A DNA stretch of 64,000 nucleotides from Verrucomicrobiia bacterium. GTDB lineage: Bacteria; Verrucomicrobiota; Verrucomicrobiia; Opitutales; Cerasicoccaceae. The DNA is taken from the NCBI GenBank assembly GCA_030432235.1, contig JAUIHT010000002.1:313136-377135 (forward strand). Reading direction: 5' to 3'. This document shows positions 38,248 through 46,999 of this stretch, piece after piece; within the stretch, counting starts at the first letter, position 1; each line of letters opens with the position of its first letter. A program made the position numbers and the translations under genes. The notes beneath the pieces are model-generated. The model saw nothing but the letters and a program-made list of their open reading frames with translations. It was not told the DNA's origin and ran no database searches.

Positions 38248-39159
38248 TCAACCGGCCGTCGCTCGGGCTTTACGGCGAAGGCGCACCCCATAATACGCCG
38301 CCACAATCAGGATGCCGTAGGCTGGGTTGACGTTGAAGGGTATCGCCGTCGGGGAAAGTGAGCTGATGGCGTCCTCGAAGGTCGGAGCATAACGCAAACC
38401 GTCGATGGACACAGCTACCCCGTCGCTGAGATTGACGCTGCGGATGCCCATGTTGGTCACATCGCTGTACAGGCTGGGGACATTATAAACGGCATCGGGC
38501 GTGCCGGAGGCCCCGGCATCGGGGTTCACCCAGAGCGAATAGCGGTCGTAGATGTTGCCGTTGGCCCCGGTTTTTTCCAGTTTGCCGACCAGCAGATACG
38601 TTTCCCCGGTGACCGCCTCGGTGCTGTAGGCGGCGTCGTTGTTGATCTGGCGTGTGCGCGCGAAGAAATCCAGGGGGCCATCACCGCTGCCTTCGTTGGC
38701 CTTGAGGCCCATGGAGGGCCCGCCGCTCGGCCCGATATTGCTGTACCAGATGCTGACGAAGTCGTTGTTGCCCAACGTGCCGGAGTCCACCCGCATGAGG
38801 AAGCTGGTGAAGATGGTGCCGTCGTAGGTGGTGTCGAAGGTCCGGGTCGCCATCCCGTCGTTGTTGCCGGTAATCTTCAGCGCCCGGCTGCCGCCGTCGA
38901 CCAGATCGCCGCCCACCACCTGATACTGGAGCGGATTGGAGGTCGTATCGACGATGGACTGACCACTCTGGCCCGTCCAAGCCCCGGCCCAGCCGGTACC
39001 GCCGTTGTTGCCCGCAATACTGCCCACCGAGTAGTCCTCAAAAGTGTCGACGGCAAAGGACAGCGCCTGCGCCTTGCCGGCAAGCGCGCACAGCAAAGCC
39101 GCCCAAGGCAAAACCGCCCTGAGACGAAGGGCACTTCGTCTCAAGCTACTAGGGGACAT
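38248..39159 (-). CDS. Exported beta-sandwich protein with CTERM-like tail
   Basis: The 303-residue protein has a signal peptide (residues about 12-33) and a lectin/LamG-like body starting FAVDTFEDYSVGSIAGNNGG, with TGWAGAWTGQSG. The C-terminus has a short motif PFNVNPAYG (residues 274-282), a hydrophobic stretch GILIVAAYYGV and the basic end RLRRKARATAG. That three-part layout matches exosortase-type sorting signals such as PEP-CTERM, but the motif is different. It precedes the HpsJ-like gene with a 1-bp gap. Confidence 0.8.
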   Translation of the reverse strand: MSPSSLRRSALRLRAVLPWAALLCALAGKAQALSFAVDTFEDYSVGSIAGNNGGTGWAGAWTGQSGQSIVDTTSNPLQYQVVGGDLVDGGSRALKITGNNDGMATRTFDTTYDGTIFTSFLMRVDSGTLGNNDFVSIWYSNIGPSGGPSMGLKANEGSGDGPLDFFARTRQINNDAAYSTEAVTGETYLLVGKLEKTGANGNIYDRYSLWVNPDAGASGTPDAVYNVPSLYSDVTNMGIRSVNLSDGVAVSIDGLRYAPTFEDAISSLSPTAIPFNVNPAYGILIVAAYYGVRLRRKARATAG

Positions 39160-39241
39160 ACTCTAAGCATCGGATGTTTAGTCCGATACTTTAGTCGAGG
39201 CAAGACCCCGATGCCCCGCCAATCCCTCAGACTGATCGCGC

Positions 39242-40330
39242 TCAGGCTTTGGCGTTTTTGTCGGTGCCGAACTGCGGATAGTAGTTCGGCACTTTCATAT
39301 TCCGCGGGGTGGGATTGCGGCGGTAGCCCTCGGTGTGTTTGCGCTCCGGCAGGACAATCGGCTCGTGAGGCACCCGCTCGTAGGGGATCTGGTCGAGCAG
39401 GTGGTGAATGCAATTGAGGCGCGCGAATTTCTTATTGTTGGCCTGCACCACGTGCCAGGGCGCGTAGGGGAAGTTGGTTTTGCGGAAGGTGCGCTCCTTG
39501 GCCCGGGTGTAGTCCTCCCAGCGAATGCGCGACTGGAGGTCCATCGGGCTGAGCTTCCACTGCTTGAGCGGATCGAGGATGCGGCACTGGAAGCGAAACT
39601 GCTGCTCCTCGTCCGAAATGGAAAACCAGTACTTGAGCAGCTTGATGCCGGAGTTAACCAGCATCTGCTCAAAGAGCGGCACGTCGTTGAAATACTGATC
39701 CACCTGCTCGGGCGTAGCAAAGCCCATGACGGACTCCACACCGGAGCGATTGTACCAACTGCGGTCGAAAAGCACGATCTCGCCGCCGGCAGGCAGGTGC
39801 GGAACGTAGCGCTGAAAGTACCACTGCGACTTTTCCCGGTCGCTCGGAGCCGGCAGAGCCACCACGCGGCAGACGCGTGGGTTGAGGCGCTGAGTGATGC
39901 GCTTGATCACGCCACCCTTCCCGGCAGAGTCGCGCCCCTCGAAGATGACCACCAGCTTGTAGCCGGTTTCCTGCACCCAGTCCTGCAGGCGCACGAGCTC
40001 GACCTGCAGGCGGCGCAATTCACGAAAATAAAAGCGGCGAAATTCAGTGCGCGCGTCCTCGCCCGGCAGGGGCATGCCCTTCTTGCGCTTGAGGTCCTCC
40101 TCGAAAAGGTCCTCCATATCGTGCTCCATCTCCTCGACCAGATCCTCCATCAGCTCGGTGTGAAGATCCTCGTACACCTGGTGTTCGAGCCCCAGGGACT
40201 CAGCCCGGGCCGCCTTCGAGGGGCGTTTTTTCGCCGGAGGCTTGGCCCCGGAGGCATGTTTCACGATGGATTTCTTTTTGGTTCCCGGAGAAGCCTCCCC
40301 GGGCGTGGAGCTCGTTTTTTTCTTGGCCAT
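39242..40330 (-). CDS. Polyphosphate kinase 2
   Basis: The 362-residue protein has an N-terminal Lys/Ala-rich tail of about 45 residues, followed by an acidic helical part. The PPK2 P-loop EGRDSAGKGG is at residues 131-140, the lid motif DRSWYNRSGVES at 189-200, and SISDEEQQFRF with YTRAKERTFRKTNFPYAPWH follow. PPK2 phosphorylates ADP or GDP using polyphosphate, or makes polyphosphate from GTP. The sequence is consistent with the single-domain class I. It faces rpmH across a divergent promoter region. Confidence 0.93.
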   Translation of the reverse strand: MAKKKTSSTPGEASPGTKKKSIVKHASGAKPPAKKRPSKAARAESLGLEHQVYEDLHTELMEDLVEEMEHDMEDLFEEDLKRKKGMPLPGEDARTEFRRFYFRELRRLQVELVRLQDWVQETGYKLVVIFEGRDSAGKGGVIKRITQRLNPRVCRVVALPAPSDREKSQWYFQRYVPHLPAGGEIVLFDRSWYNRSGVESVMGFATPEQVDQYFNDVPLFEQMLVNSGIKLLKYWFSISDEEQQFRFQCRILDPLKQWKLSPMDLQSRIRWEDYTRAKERTFRKTNFPYAPWHVVQANNKKFARLNCIHHLLDQIPYERVPHEPIVLPERKHTEGYRRNPTPRNMKVPNYYPQFGTDKNAKA

Positions 40331-40443
40331 GGCAGTGACAATACAATGAAGTAAAACAGCCTGCGGGCCGCTTGGCTCGAAAATTTTTACGCCTTCGCAA
40401 AATTGTTACAGTGCGCCCCGTCCTTTTCGAACGCGGATAGGCC

Positions 40444-40476
40444 TTGACAGTGGGCGCGGAATGGCCTTTTTTCTAC
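40444..40476 (+). promoter_or_regulatory. Promoter-like region of rpmH-rnpA
   Basis: A consensus TTGACA -35 at 40444 lies 74 bp upstream of the rpmH ATG. The -10 is unclear: TTTTTT at 40467 has the correct 17-bp spacing, but TTCTAC at 40471 is closer to the consensus. Confidence 0.5.
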
Positions 40477-40517
40477 CGCTTTTCTTCATTTCAGACTCAA
40501 CTTAAACCGATAAAACC

Positions 40518-40655
40518 ATGGGACCCACCTACAGACCCCACCGCGTCAAGCGCGTGCGCAAGTGCGGCTTTCGCGCCCGCATGAAAACCCGGGGCGGCCG
40601 CTCCGTTCTGGCCTCGCGTCGCCGCAAGGGACGCAAGCGCCTGACCCAGGTCTAA
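40518..40655 (+). CDS. rpmH: 50S ribosomal protein L34
   Basis: This 45-residue basic protein begins [20 protein letters not shown], then has [20 protein letters not shown] and the end RLTQV. That is the full L34 sequence pattern. It starts the conserved rpmH-rnpA-yidD-yidC block. In many bacteria dnaA and oriC lie beside it, but here the upstream neighbour is PPK2 and no DnaA box cluster is evident. Confidence 0.97.
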   Translation: MGPTYRPHRVKRVRKCGFRARMKTRGGRSVLASRRRKGRKRLTQV

Positions 40656-40661
40656 CGCGTC

Positions 40662-41036
40662 ATGACTGCGGGCGGCCAGAGATTCCGGCCCGTGCAGCAT
40701 CTGCGGACGCGTGCCGATTTCAACCGCCCGCGCGGACTCGGTTTTCAAGCCGACTGCGCGGGTTTTGTTTGCCGTATTTTGCCACCGCTGGACCCGTCCG
40801 CTCCACCACTGCGCCGCTTTGGCGTCATCGCCTCGCGCCGGGTCGGCAACGCGGTGGTCCGCAACCGCGCCAAACGCCTTTTCCGGGAGATTTTCCGGAA
40901 AAACCAAAACGCCCTGCCGGAGGCCTGCGACGTATTAATCATTGTCCGGGCCGGTTTTCAGAAGTACGATTACCACAATTTGGAAGCTCGTTTTCTGAAA
41001 GCCTGCCACCGGCGCCGCAAATCAGACATTTCATGA
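40662..41036 (+). CDS. rnpA: Ribonuclease P protein component
   Basis: The 124-residue protein begins 6 bp after the rpmH stop. It has the N-terminal [20 protein letters not shown] and the RNR motif [20 protein letters not shown], which contacts precursor tRNA together with the RNA component. The protein helps the M1 RNA mature tRNA 5' ends. Its stop TGA overlaps the yidD start as ATGA. Confidence 0.95.
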   Translation: MTAGGQRFRPVQHLRTRADFNRPRGLGFQADCAGFVCRILPPLDPSAPPLRRFGVIASRRVGNAVVRNRAKRLFREIFRKNQNALPEACDVLIIVRAGFQKYDYHNLEARFLKACHRRRKSDIS

Positions 41037-41326
41037 ACATACTGGCAAAAATCGCCGCCGCCCTCATCCGGCTCTACCAAGTCACGCTGTCGCCGCTCAA
41101 GCGACTGCTGCTGGGGCCGTACGCGGCCTGCCGCTTTCACCCGACCTGCTCCGAATATGCCCGGCAGGCGGTGCTGGAGCATGGCTTTTTCCAGGGTTCC
41201 TGGCTGGGCCTGAAGCGCCTTTTCCGCTGCCATCCCTTTCATCCCGGCGGCTACGACCCGATTCCGAGGGCGTGCTGCAGCCATCACGAGGACCCAAGCC
41301 CCCGCGTCGGGGAAGAAGCCGCCTGA
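41033..41326 (+). CDS. yidD: Membrane protein insertion efficiency factor YidD
   Basis: This 97-residue protein begins [20 protein letters not shown]. It contains the strictly conserved [11 protein letters not shown] and the [18 protein letters not shown] motif with conserved Cys and His residues. YidD is a small amphipathic protein at the inner membrane that helps YidC insert proteins. It overlaps the rnpA stop by 4 bp and is followed, 107 bp later, by yidC. Confidence 0.94.
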   Translation: MNILAKIAAALIRLYQVTLSPLKRLLLGPYAACRFHPTCSEYARQAVLEHGFFQGSWLGLKRLFRCHPFHPGGYDPIPRACCSHHEDPSPRVGEEAA

Positions 41327-41432
41327 GGCATAGGTGAGCGCTCAGGACTAATAGAGGACGGCGACGCTGAGGCTCCCCGATTAAAAACTTGCGGGAGGGC
41401 GCGTTGTCTTTCATGCCTAACCGTTTTCACGC

Positions 41433-43412
41433 ATGGAGAAGAAGAACCTCATCATAGGCATCGTACTGATCGGCGCCTCCTTCGGCCTGATGTTCTATCA
41501 GGGCAAGCTTGCGAAGGAAGCCGCCGAGGAACAGCGCCAGAGCCAACAGGCCCAGGAACAACTCGCCGAGCAAGTCGCCGAAGCCGGCGAAAACGCACCC
41601 GCCGTCACAGAATCGACTAATGGCGATTCTGATGCACTGACAAATCTACTAGGGAGTCCGTCTAAAGATAAGCCGCTGGAAAGCATCGAACCGACAGTCG
41701 AAGAAAAGCTGTATGTCCTTTCCAACGAGTACATCCGCGTCACTTTTTCGACCTATGGCGGCTCCATCAAGCAGGTCGAGTTCGTCAACGAGCAGGCCAA
41801 CGGCACGCTGAAGTATCCTGAGACCCTGGACGGCACCGAGCCATACATCTTCAACGAAGGCGCATCCCTACCCGCGCTCGCCATCAGCCTCGATTCCGAC
41901 CCCGACGACAACAAGGATACACCGGAGGAATACGCCCCCCCCTACGAACTGGTCAAACAAACAGACTCAACCATACTTTTTTCCCTCCAAACAAAGACAG
42001 GCATCGTCTTTTATCGTGGCTACACCATCGACATTCCAAATGTCGGCGGCCCATTTGAATTCCCAGATCCCTATGTCATTCTGCATGAAACAAAAGTAGT
42101 TAACGAATCCATAACACCTTTAAACCTGACCAAGCTGTGGGTCAACGTCGGCACCGCCCCACCGACCAAGGGCGACGTCCGCCATGAATTCCTCAACTTC
42201 GGCTACTACGACGGTGACGACGCCGACTTCATCAAGATGGGTAAGTTCACCGGCAGCAAGGGCTTCCTCGGCTTCGGCGCCAGCTCTCCGCGCAAGGACT
42301 TCGAAGAGTCGGTCAGCCCACTGGTCTGGGCCTCGGTCAAAAACCAGTTCTTCGCCGCAGTCCTGACACCGGATACAGACAAGTTTGGCACCGGTGTTTA
42401 CGCCCGCCCGGAAGACCTTAGCGAGACCACCGACGACCCCGAACTGCAAAAGGGGCTCACCGGCAGCGTGGAGTTCAACCTCGGCATAATCGCCCCCGGC
42501 GCGGAACAGCTCCTGGGCATGCAATACTACGTCGGGCCAAAGGAATACGAACGTTTGGCCGAGCTGGGCAAAGATCAGGACGCCGTCATGCAGTTCGGTT
42601 TCTTCAGCGGCATCAGCAAGGTGCTGCTGCTGATCATGCTGTGGATTCACGGCCTCATCGTCCATCTTTCACCGACGTGGGCCTGGGGCTGGACCATCAT
42701 CACCATCACCGTCATCATCAAGGCCCTCCTGTGGCCGCTGACGCAGGTGCAGGTGCGCTCGGCCAAGCGCATGCAGAAGATTCAGAAGCCCCTGCAGGAG
42801 CTGCGCGAGAAATACAAGGACGACCAGCAGAAGATGATGCAGGCGCAGATGGAGCTCTTCAAGGAGCACCGCATCAACCCCGCCGCCGGCTGCCTGCCGC
42901 TCATCGTCCAGATTCCTATTTTCATCGGCCTGTTCTACGTGCTGCGTACCGCCTCCGAGCTGCGCTTCGCGCCCTTCCTCTGGATCAACGACCTGGCCCT
43001 ACCCGACACCGTGGCGGTCATCGCGGGCTTCCCCATCAACATCCTGCCGCTCTTCATGACCGCCGCCATGGTCGTGCAGATGCGCATGACCCCCACGCCG
43101 ACGACGGACAACCTCCAGCGGAAAATTTTCCAGTTCATGCCGCTTATCTTCCTGCTGTTCTGCTACCGGTTCCCGTCCGGCCTGGTGCTGTACTGGACCT
43201 GCCAGAACTTGATTTCCATTTTCCAACAGTGGCTGACCAATCGCCGCAAGGACGACGAAGACGAGCCACTCAAACCAGGCAAGCCCACCAAGCCCCGCAA
43301 GAAGGGCTTTATGGAACGCCTGCAGGAAGCACAGCAGAAACAGCTCGAGCAGCAAAAGGCCCTCAAGGCCAAAGGCGCCAGCCACACACCTTCCAAGAAG
43401 CGCAAGAAATGA
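41433..43412 (+). CDS. yidC: Membrane protein insertase YidC
   Basis: This 659-residue protein has an N-terminal membrane anchor MEKKNLIIGIVLIGASFGLM and a large beta-rich periplasmic domain (about residues 90-380) including YVLSNEYIRVTFSTYGGSIK. Five C-terminal helices follow, with ITVIIKALLWPLTQVQVRSA and the cytoplasmic loop MQKIQKPLQELREKYKDDQQ. Next come PAAGCLPLIVQIPIFIGLFY and YRFPSGLVLYWTCQNLISIF. The last 60 residues are a basic tail (PRKKGFMERLQEAQQKQLEQ) that may touch ribosomes. It inserts inner-membrane proteins. Confidence 0.97.
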   Translation: MEKKNLIIGIVLIGASFGLMFYQGKLAKEAAEEQRQSQQAQEQLAEQVAEAGENAPAVTESTNGDSDALTNLLGSPSKDKPLESIEPTVEEKLYVLSNEYIRVTFSTYGGSIKQVEFVNEQANGTLKYPETLDGTEPYIFNEGASLPALAISLDSDPDDNKDTPEEYAPPYELVKQTDSTILFSLQTKTGIVFYRGYTIDIPNVGGPFEFPDPYVILHETKVVNESITPLNLTKLWVNVGTAPPTKGDVRHEFLNFGYYDGDDADFIKMGKFTGSKGFLGFGASSPRKDFEESVSPLVWASVKNQFFAAVLTPDTDKFGTGVYARPEDLSETTDDPELQKGLTGSVEFNLGIIAPGAEQLLGMQYYVGPKEYERLAELGKDQDAVMQFGFFSGISKVLLLIMLWIHGLIVHLSPTWAWGWTIITITVIIKALLWPLTQVQVRSAKRMQKIQKPLQELREKYKDDQQKMMQAQMELFKEHRINPAAGCLPLIVQIPIFIGLFYVLRTASELRFAPFLWINDLALPDTVAVIAGFPINILPLFMTAAMVVQMRMTPTPTTDNLQRKIFQFMPLIFLLFCYRFPSGLVLYWTCQNLISIFQQWLTNRRKDDEDEPLKPGKPTKPRKKGFMERLQEAQQKQLEQQKALKAKGASHTPSKKRKK

Positions 43413-43452
43413 CGATCTTGCCAGTCCGGGTAGCTTCTGCTAACCTGTAGTC

Positions 43453-43638
43453 ATGTCAGTAAAGGAAATGGTCATGGAGCAAATCCGGGAAATGCCGGAC
43501 GACGCTTCCCCCGAAGACATCCAGGAGAAACTGCATTTTATCCTGGGCGTTCGGCAGGCTATGAATTCGATGGACAAAGGCCACGGTAGTTCCAAGGACG
43601 CAGTCAAAGCCAAGATCCCCCAATGGGCTGGACGCTAG
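43453..43638 (+). CDS. Antitoxin-like protein of a ParE-type module
   Basis: This 61-residue helical protein (MSVKEMVMEQIREMPDDASP) has EDIQEKLHFILGVRQAMNSM, which matches small helical antitoxins found with RelE/ParE toxins. It overlaps the toxin start by 16 bp. The pair lies immediately after yidC and before an unrelated gene. Confidence 0.75.
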   Translation: MSVKEMVMEQIREMPDDASPEDIQEKLHFILGVRQAMNSMDKGHGSSKDAVKAKIPQWAGR

Positions 43639-43919
43639 CATTCTCTCCAGAGTCGCTGATCGATCTGGAGAGTATAGTTACCTATATCGCGGAAGATAAT
43701 CCGGAGCGTGCGGAAAGCTTTGGCTACGAGCTCATCGAACAAACGGACATTCTCGAGCACTTCCCCGAATCGGGGCGCATTGTCCCTGAATTTAAGGATA
43801 CGACCGTACGTGAGCTGATTCATGGCGCGTATCGCATTGTTTACCGCATTCAGCACACATCCAGCCAAGTGGAAATTTTGCGCTTCTGGCATTGCTCACG
43901 GGACATTCCCCAACTGTAG
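43623..43919 (+). CDS. RelE/ParE-family toxin
   Basis: The 98-residue protein has the ParE-type order: FSPESLIDLESIVTYIAEDN, then AESFGYELIEQTDILEHFPE, GRIVPEFKDTTVRELIHGAY and RIVYRIQHTSSQVEILRFWH. ParE toxins inhibit gyrase and RelE relatives cut mRNA; which applies is open. It overlaps the antitoxin gene by 16 bp. Confidence 0.9.
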   Translation: MGWTLAFSPESLIDLESIVTYIAEDNPERAESFGYELIEQTDILEHFPESGRIVPEFKDTTVRELIHGAYRIVYRIQHTSSQVEILRFWHCSRDIPQL

Positions 43920-43999
43920 CCTGCATCAAACCGGATGGCTCAGAACATAAGCAGAGTCTTGTTGACTCATAAGCATCCGTCCGCCATCAAACGGGCTTG

Positions 44000-44386
44000 A
44001 TGCTGCAACGTCTCGGTAGCTGCCTGCTGTTAATGGCCCTGCTCGCCTCCCTGAATATCCACTGGGCGGCTCTGCAGGGCGTGGCCTGGGCCAACATGCT
44101 ACGCACCGAGAGCGAGCGCGTCGAAACTCTCCAGGAGGCCATCGAACGTACCTTTGGCGGCGACTACCCCTGCGAGATTTGCGTCACCGTCAAAGAGAAT
44201 TGGGAGACTCCCGCCGCAGGCGACCAAGCCCCCGGCGACGAGTCACTCACCAAGGTGAAGCTGTTACCGCTGACCCTGAGTCCGGTGCGTCTGGCACACA
44301 TCCATCGGGATGGCCAGCCCCTGGCTGATACACAGACCGGATACAGGCAGGTGAATCTGCCCGAGGTACCCCCTCCACGCGTCTAA
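44000..44386 (+). CDS. Small exported CxxC protein near a Met-rich outer-membrane protein
   Basis: This 128-residue protein (ATG at 44000; a TTG just before is possible) begins with a hydrophobic signal (LLLMALLASLNIHWAAL). It has a single CEIC motif in GGDYPCEICVTVKENW and a Pro-rich ending (PEVPPPRV). That layout resembles the small DUF2946-like proteins found with copper-related outer-membrane genes. A weak hairpin AGGATTTT/AAAATCCT follows its stop. The Met-rich outer-membrane gene begins 93 bp later. Confidence 0.6.
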   Translation: MLQRLGSCLLLMALLASLNIHWAALQGVAWANMLRTESERVETLQEAIERTFGGDYPCEICVTVKENWETPAAGDQAPGDESLTKVKLLPLTLSPVRLAHIHRDGQPLADTQTGYRQVNLPEVPPPRV

Positions 44387-44479
44387 GGATTTTTTATTTT
44401 TTTAAAATCCTCATTCGAAGACGGCTTACCCGCACAGGGCGGGGCTTTGCCGTGTATTCACCTGTAATTCCTTACCCGT

Positions 44480-45577
44480 ATGACTCTTTTTAAAACGGCC
44501 CGCGTGGCCACCGCATTGCTCACTCTTTCACTCAACGCGCTCGCTCAAGACGAGACCCAACCCGCCGCTACGGCGACCTACACGGTGGGACGCCCCGACG
44601 GCCACGCGCCTATCGGCGTGATGGGCGACCACGTCCACCGCAAAGGCGAGTGGATGTTTTCCTACCGCTACATGTACATGGACATGGGCACGAACTACAT
44701 CGGCGACTCCTCCGTCTCCACGCAGGATGTCTTCAACCAAGGCTACCTGGTTTCGCCCACGGAGATGTCGATGGAAATGCACATGTTCGGCCTCATGTAT
44801 GCCCTGACCGACGAGGCCACGGTCATGTTCGGCCTGCCCTACGTCATCAAGGACATGACGCACCAGATCGGCGGCCCGCCGCCCTTCCCGTTGCGCGGCC
44901 AGACCTTCGACACGCACAGCAGCGGCCTCGGCGATGCCAAGCTGACTTTGCTCTACAAAGTCTGGGAAGGCGACGCCCAGAACCTGCTGCTCAACGTCGG
45001 GTTCAGCCTGCCGACCGGCTCCATCGACGAAACCGGCTACATCCCGCTGCCTCCGCCCAACGGCAGCTCGCCCGTCCTGCCCTATCCCATGCAGTTGGGC
45101 TCCGGCAGCTTCGGCTTCATCCCCGGGCTAACCTACAACGGCCAGACTGACTGGCTTTCCTGGGGCGCACAGGCCAAGGGCACCTTGTGGATGAACGACA
45201 ACTCCGCCGACTACCGCCTAGGCAACACCTTCCTCGGCACCGCCTGGGTGGCCAAGCCCTGGACGGATTGGGTCAGCACGTCCTTCCGACTGGCCTACAA
45301 CCTCTGGGGCAATATCGACGGGGCCGATGCGCGTATCGGGCAGAACTCGCCCATGCCGGGCCTCAAAAGCGTGCCTACGGCTCAGCCCAACCTGCGCGGT
45401 GGCCAGCAATTGGACGTGCTCTTCGGCGCGAACTTCCTCCTGCCCCTGCCGGATGGCTTCCCGCTGGATTCCACCCGACTCGCGGTCGAAGGCGGCTTCC
45501 CCGCCTGGCAAAGCCTCGACGGTCCCCAGCTCGGCCAGGACTGGCAAATCACCGCCGGCCTACAACTGAGCTGGTAG
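44480..45577 (+). CDS. Met-rich outer-membrane beta-barrel protein
   Basis: The 365-residue protein has a signal peptide (residues 1-22). The mature N-terminus has HAPIGVMGDHVHRKGEWMFS and a Met cluster YRYMYMDMG. A second cluster SPTEMSMEMHMFGLMYAL follows, then alternating strands (GLGDAKLTLLYKVW, NLLLNVGFSLPTGSID) and a C-terminal aromatic strand WQITAGLQLSW. This belongs to a family of transporter-like barrels often encoded near copper genes. The Met clusters might bind Cu(I), which is inference. It is followed by a two-stem dispersed element. Confidence 0.75.
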   Translation: MTLFKTARVATALLTLSLNALAQDETQPAATATYTVGRPDGHAPIGVMGDHVHRKGEWMFSYRYMYMDMGTNYIGDSSVSTQDVFNQGYLVSPTEMSMEMHMFGLMYALTDEATVMFGLPYVIKDMTHQIGGPPPFPLRGQTFDTHSSGLGDAKLTLLYKVWEGDAQNLLLNVGFSLPTGSIDETGYIPLPPPNGSSPVLPYPMQLGSGSFGFIPGLTYNGQTDWLSWGAQAKGTLWMNDNSADYRLGNTFLGTAWVAKPWTDWVSTSFRLAYNLWGNIDGADARIGQNSPMPGLKSVPTAQPNLRGGQQLDVLFGANFLLPLPDGFPLDSTRLAVEGGFPAWQSLDGPQLGQDWQITAGLQLSW

Positions 45578-45604
45578 CACAGTGCGCCCACGCTTGCTAC
45601 GGAC

Positions 45605-45650
45605 CTGGGCTTGCGCAGCCCAGACCCGCGGTGCGTGACCGCACGGGACA
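45605..45650 (+). repeat. Dispersed two-stem element (full copy)
   Basis: CTGGGCT-TGCGC-AGCCCAG forms stem 1, then ACCCGCG, then GTGCGTGACCGCACGGGACA forms the small stem 2. About 30 bp including ACCCGCG match the copy at 57560-57586. It follows the Met-rich outer-membrane protein. Confidence 0.85.
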
Positions 45651-45752
45651 TTGAGGGCTGCGCCCTGCCTGGGCAACGTGTCCGCGCTTATCGGAAGCAA
45701 CTCCTGTTGCTTTGCGATAAGCGTGAACGGGGGCCTCTTTTTAGCTGCCACC

Positions 45753-45801
45753 TTTTGCCGCAAAGTGGCGATGGTGGAACGCCATCCCCTTTGCGGCAAA
45801 A
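45753..45801. repeat. 13-bp inverted repeat (TTTTGCCGCAAAG)
   Basis: TTTTGCCGCAAAG at 45753-45765 is exactly inverted at 45789-45801, with TGGCG/CGCCA pairing within the loop. A GATGCTCAGCATC palindrome follows near 45807. The gap 45578-45882 has no gene: only the two-stem element and these repeats. Confidence 0.8.
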
Positions 45802-45882
45802 ACACGATGCTCAGCATCGAAAGTGCAGGCATAGGCGGCGATGATATCGAGCAAAGCATGTTGCTGCCCTGAAATAGGAGGC

Positions 45883-46971
45883 TTATTCGGCCTTATAGCC
45901 CGTCACCCGCCATGCTTCCATATTACCTTCGGGATTGCGACCACTGCCAACAATCACACTTCCGTCATCACTCACCGCTCGAGCGACAAGCAACTTCCAA
46001 CCAGAAAGGTCAGTACCCGCCGCAATCAATACGTCCGTTAGGCGCCGCATCCCATTCTTGTCGTCCCATACGAAGGCTTGTTCGGAATCTCGCGAGTTTT
46101 CTTCTTCACGATAACCGACAACGATAGAGCCATCCGCATTTACTCCTAAGGCGGCACTCACGAACACTTTTCCGTTGATGTCCTCCAAATGGGCCATTCC
46201 ACTTCGTGAGGTCCAGCGAAACGCCTCACGAATAACATTTCGTTGAGGCGATACCGCAACCCCAACAACCACGGATCCGTCTGCATTTACAGCATGAGCT
46301 TCGGTGCCGCGTCCGGGCTTCAGAAAACCCAGTCCCTGCATTCCAGCATGTTTATTCCACCGGAAAGCCTCTTCACAAAAGGTAGAGTGCCCAAGGCCAA
46401 CAATAACGTTGCCGGTTGCACTCACACCATTGGCACGACTGTAGGTGACTCCACGCTTCAGGTCTCCCAAGCCAATCATTCCATCCTCCATAGTCCAACG
46501 GAAAGCCTCAAGGTGGTTTTTCTCAACCCAGCTATTTCCAACGATTACGTTTCCGTCAGCACTCACGTCGGATGCTTCACTGCGAAACATGCCAGGCGCA
46601 AGGTCCCCCAGGCCCAAAATTTCTCCACCAATAGTCCAACGAAAAGCTTCCACACCATTCGTCGAAGAGCCACTTCCGACAATAACTGTGCCATCCGCGT
46701 TTATGGCCGACGCATTTATTGTGTACCAGTTATCAGGCAACTCGCTGTGATTCATACCCACCATACCCTTGCCCTCGGTCCACAGGAAAACGTTATTGCT
46801 CGTTCCAGCAGAACTGTTGCCAACAACAACCGTACCGTTAGCACTTAAGTCAACGGCTGAACTTTCATATTTACCACCGGGCAAGTCTCCGAGTCCTTCA
46901 AAGGCCAGCTCCGCTTTGACTAAGGACACAGCCAAAACTGAGGCAACATAACAAAACGCTTGAATGCTCAT
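45883..46971 (-). CDS. HAF-repeat exported protein
   Basis: The 362-residue protein has a signal peptide (MSIQAFCYVASVLAVSLVKA) and about seven repeats of a GLGDLPGG...SANGTVVVGNSS...AFRWT type. Each has a variant of VSADGNVIVGNSW and EAFRWTMEDGMIGLGDL, typical of the HAF family. Such beta-propeller-like repeat proteins occur outside the cytoplasm in many Verrucomicrobia; the ligand is unknown. Codon use is somewhat AT-richer than the neighbours. No clear sorting motif is present at the C-terminus. Confidence 0.85.
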   Translation of the reverse strand: MSIQAFCYVASVLAVSLVKAELAFEGLGDLPGGKYESSAVDLSANGTVVVGNSSAGTSNNVFLWTEGKGMVGMNHSELPDNWYTINASAINADGTVIVGSGSSTNGVEAFRWTIGGEILGLGDLAPGMFRSEASDVSADGNVIVGNSWVEKNHLEAFRWTMEDGMIGLGDLKRGVTYSRANGVSATGNVIVGLGHSTFCEEAFRWNKHAGMQGLGFLKPGRGTEAHAVNADGSVVVGVAVSPQRNVIREAFRWTSRSGMAHLEDINGKVFVSAALGVNADGSIVVGYREEENSRDSEQAFVWDDKNGMRRLTDVLIAAGTDLSGWKLLVARAVSDDGSVIVGSGRNPEGNMEAWRVTGYKAE

Positions 46972-46999
46972 GTTTAGGCGATGTTAACAAGTGATAGAC

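Noticed and set aside
40331-40517. Replication origin beside rpmH
   Set aside because: rpmH-rnpA often borders dnaA/oriC, but no dnaA gene and no cluster of TTATCCACA-like boxes is visible here.
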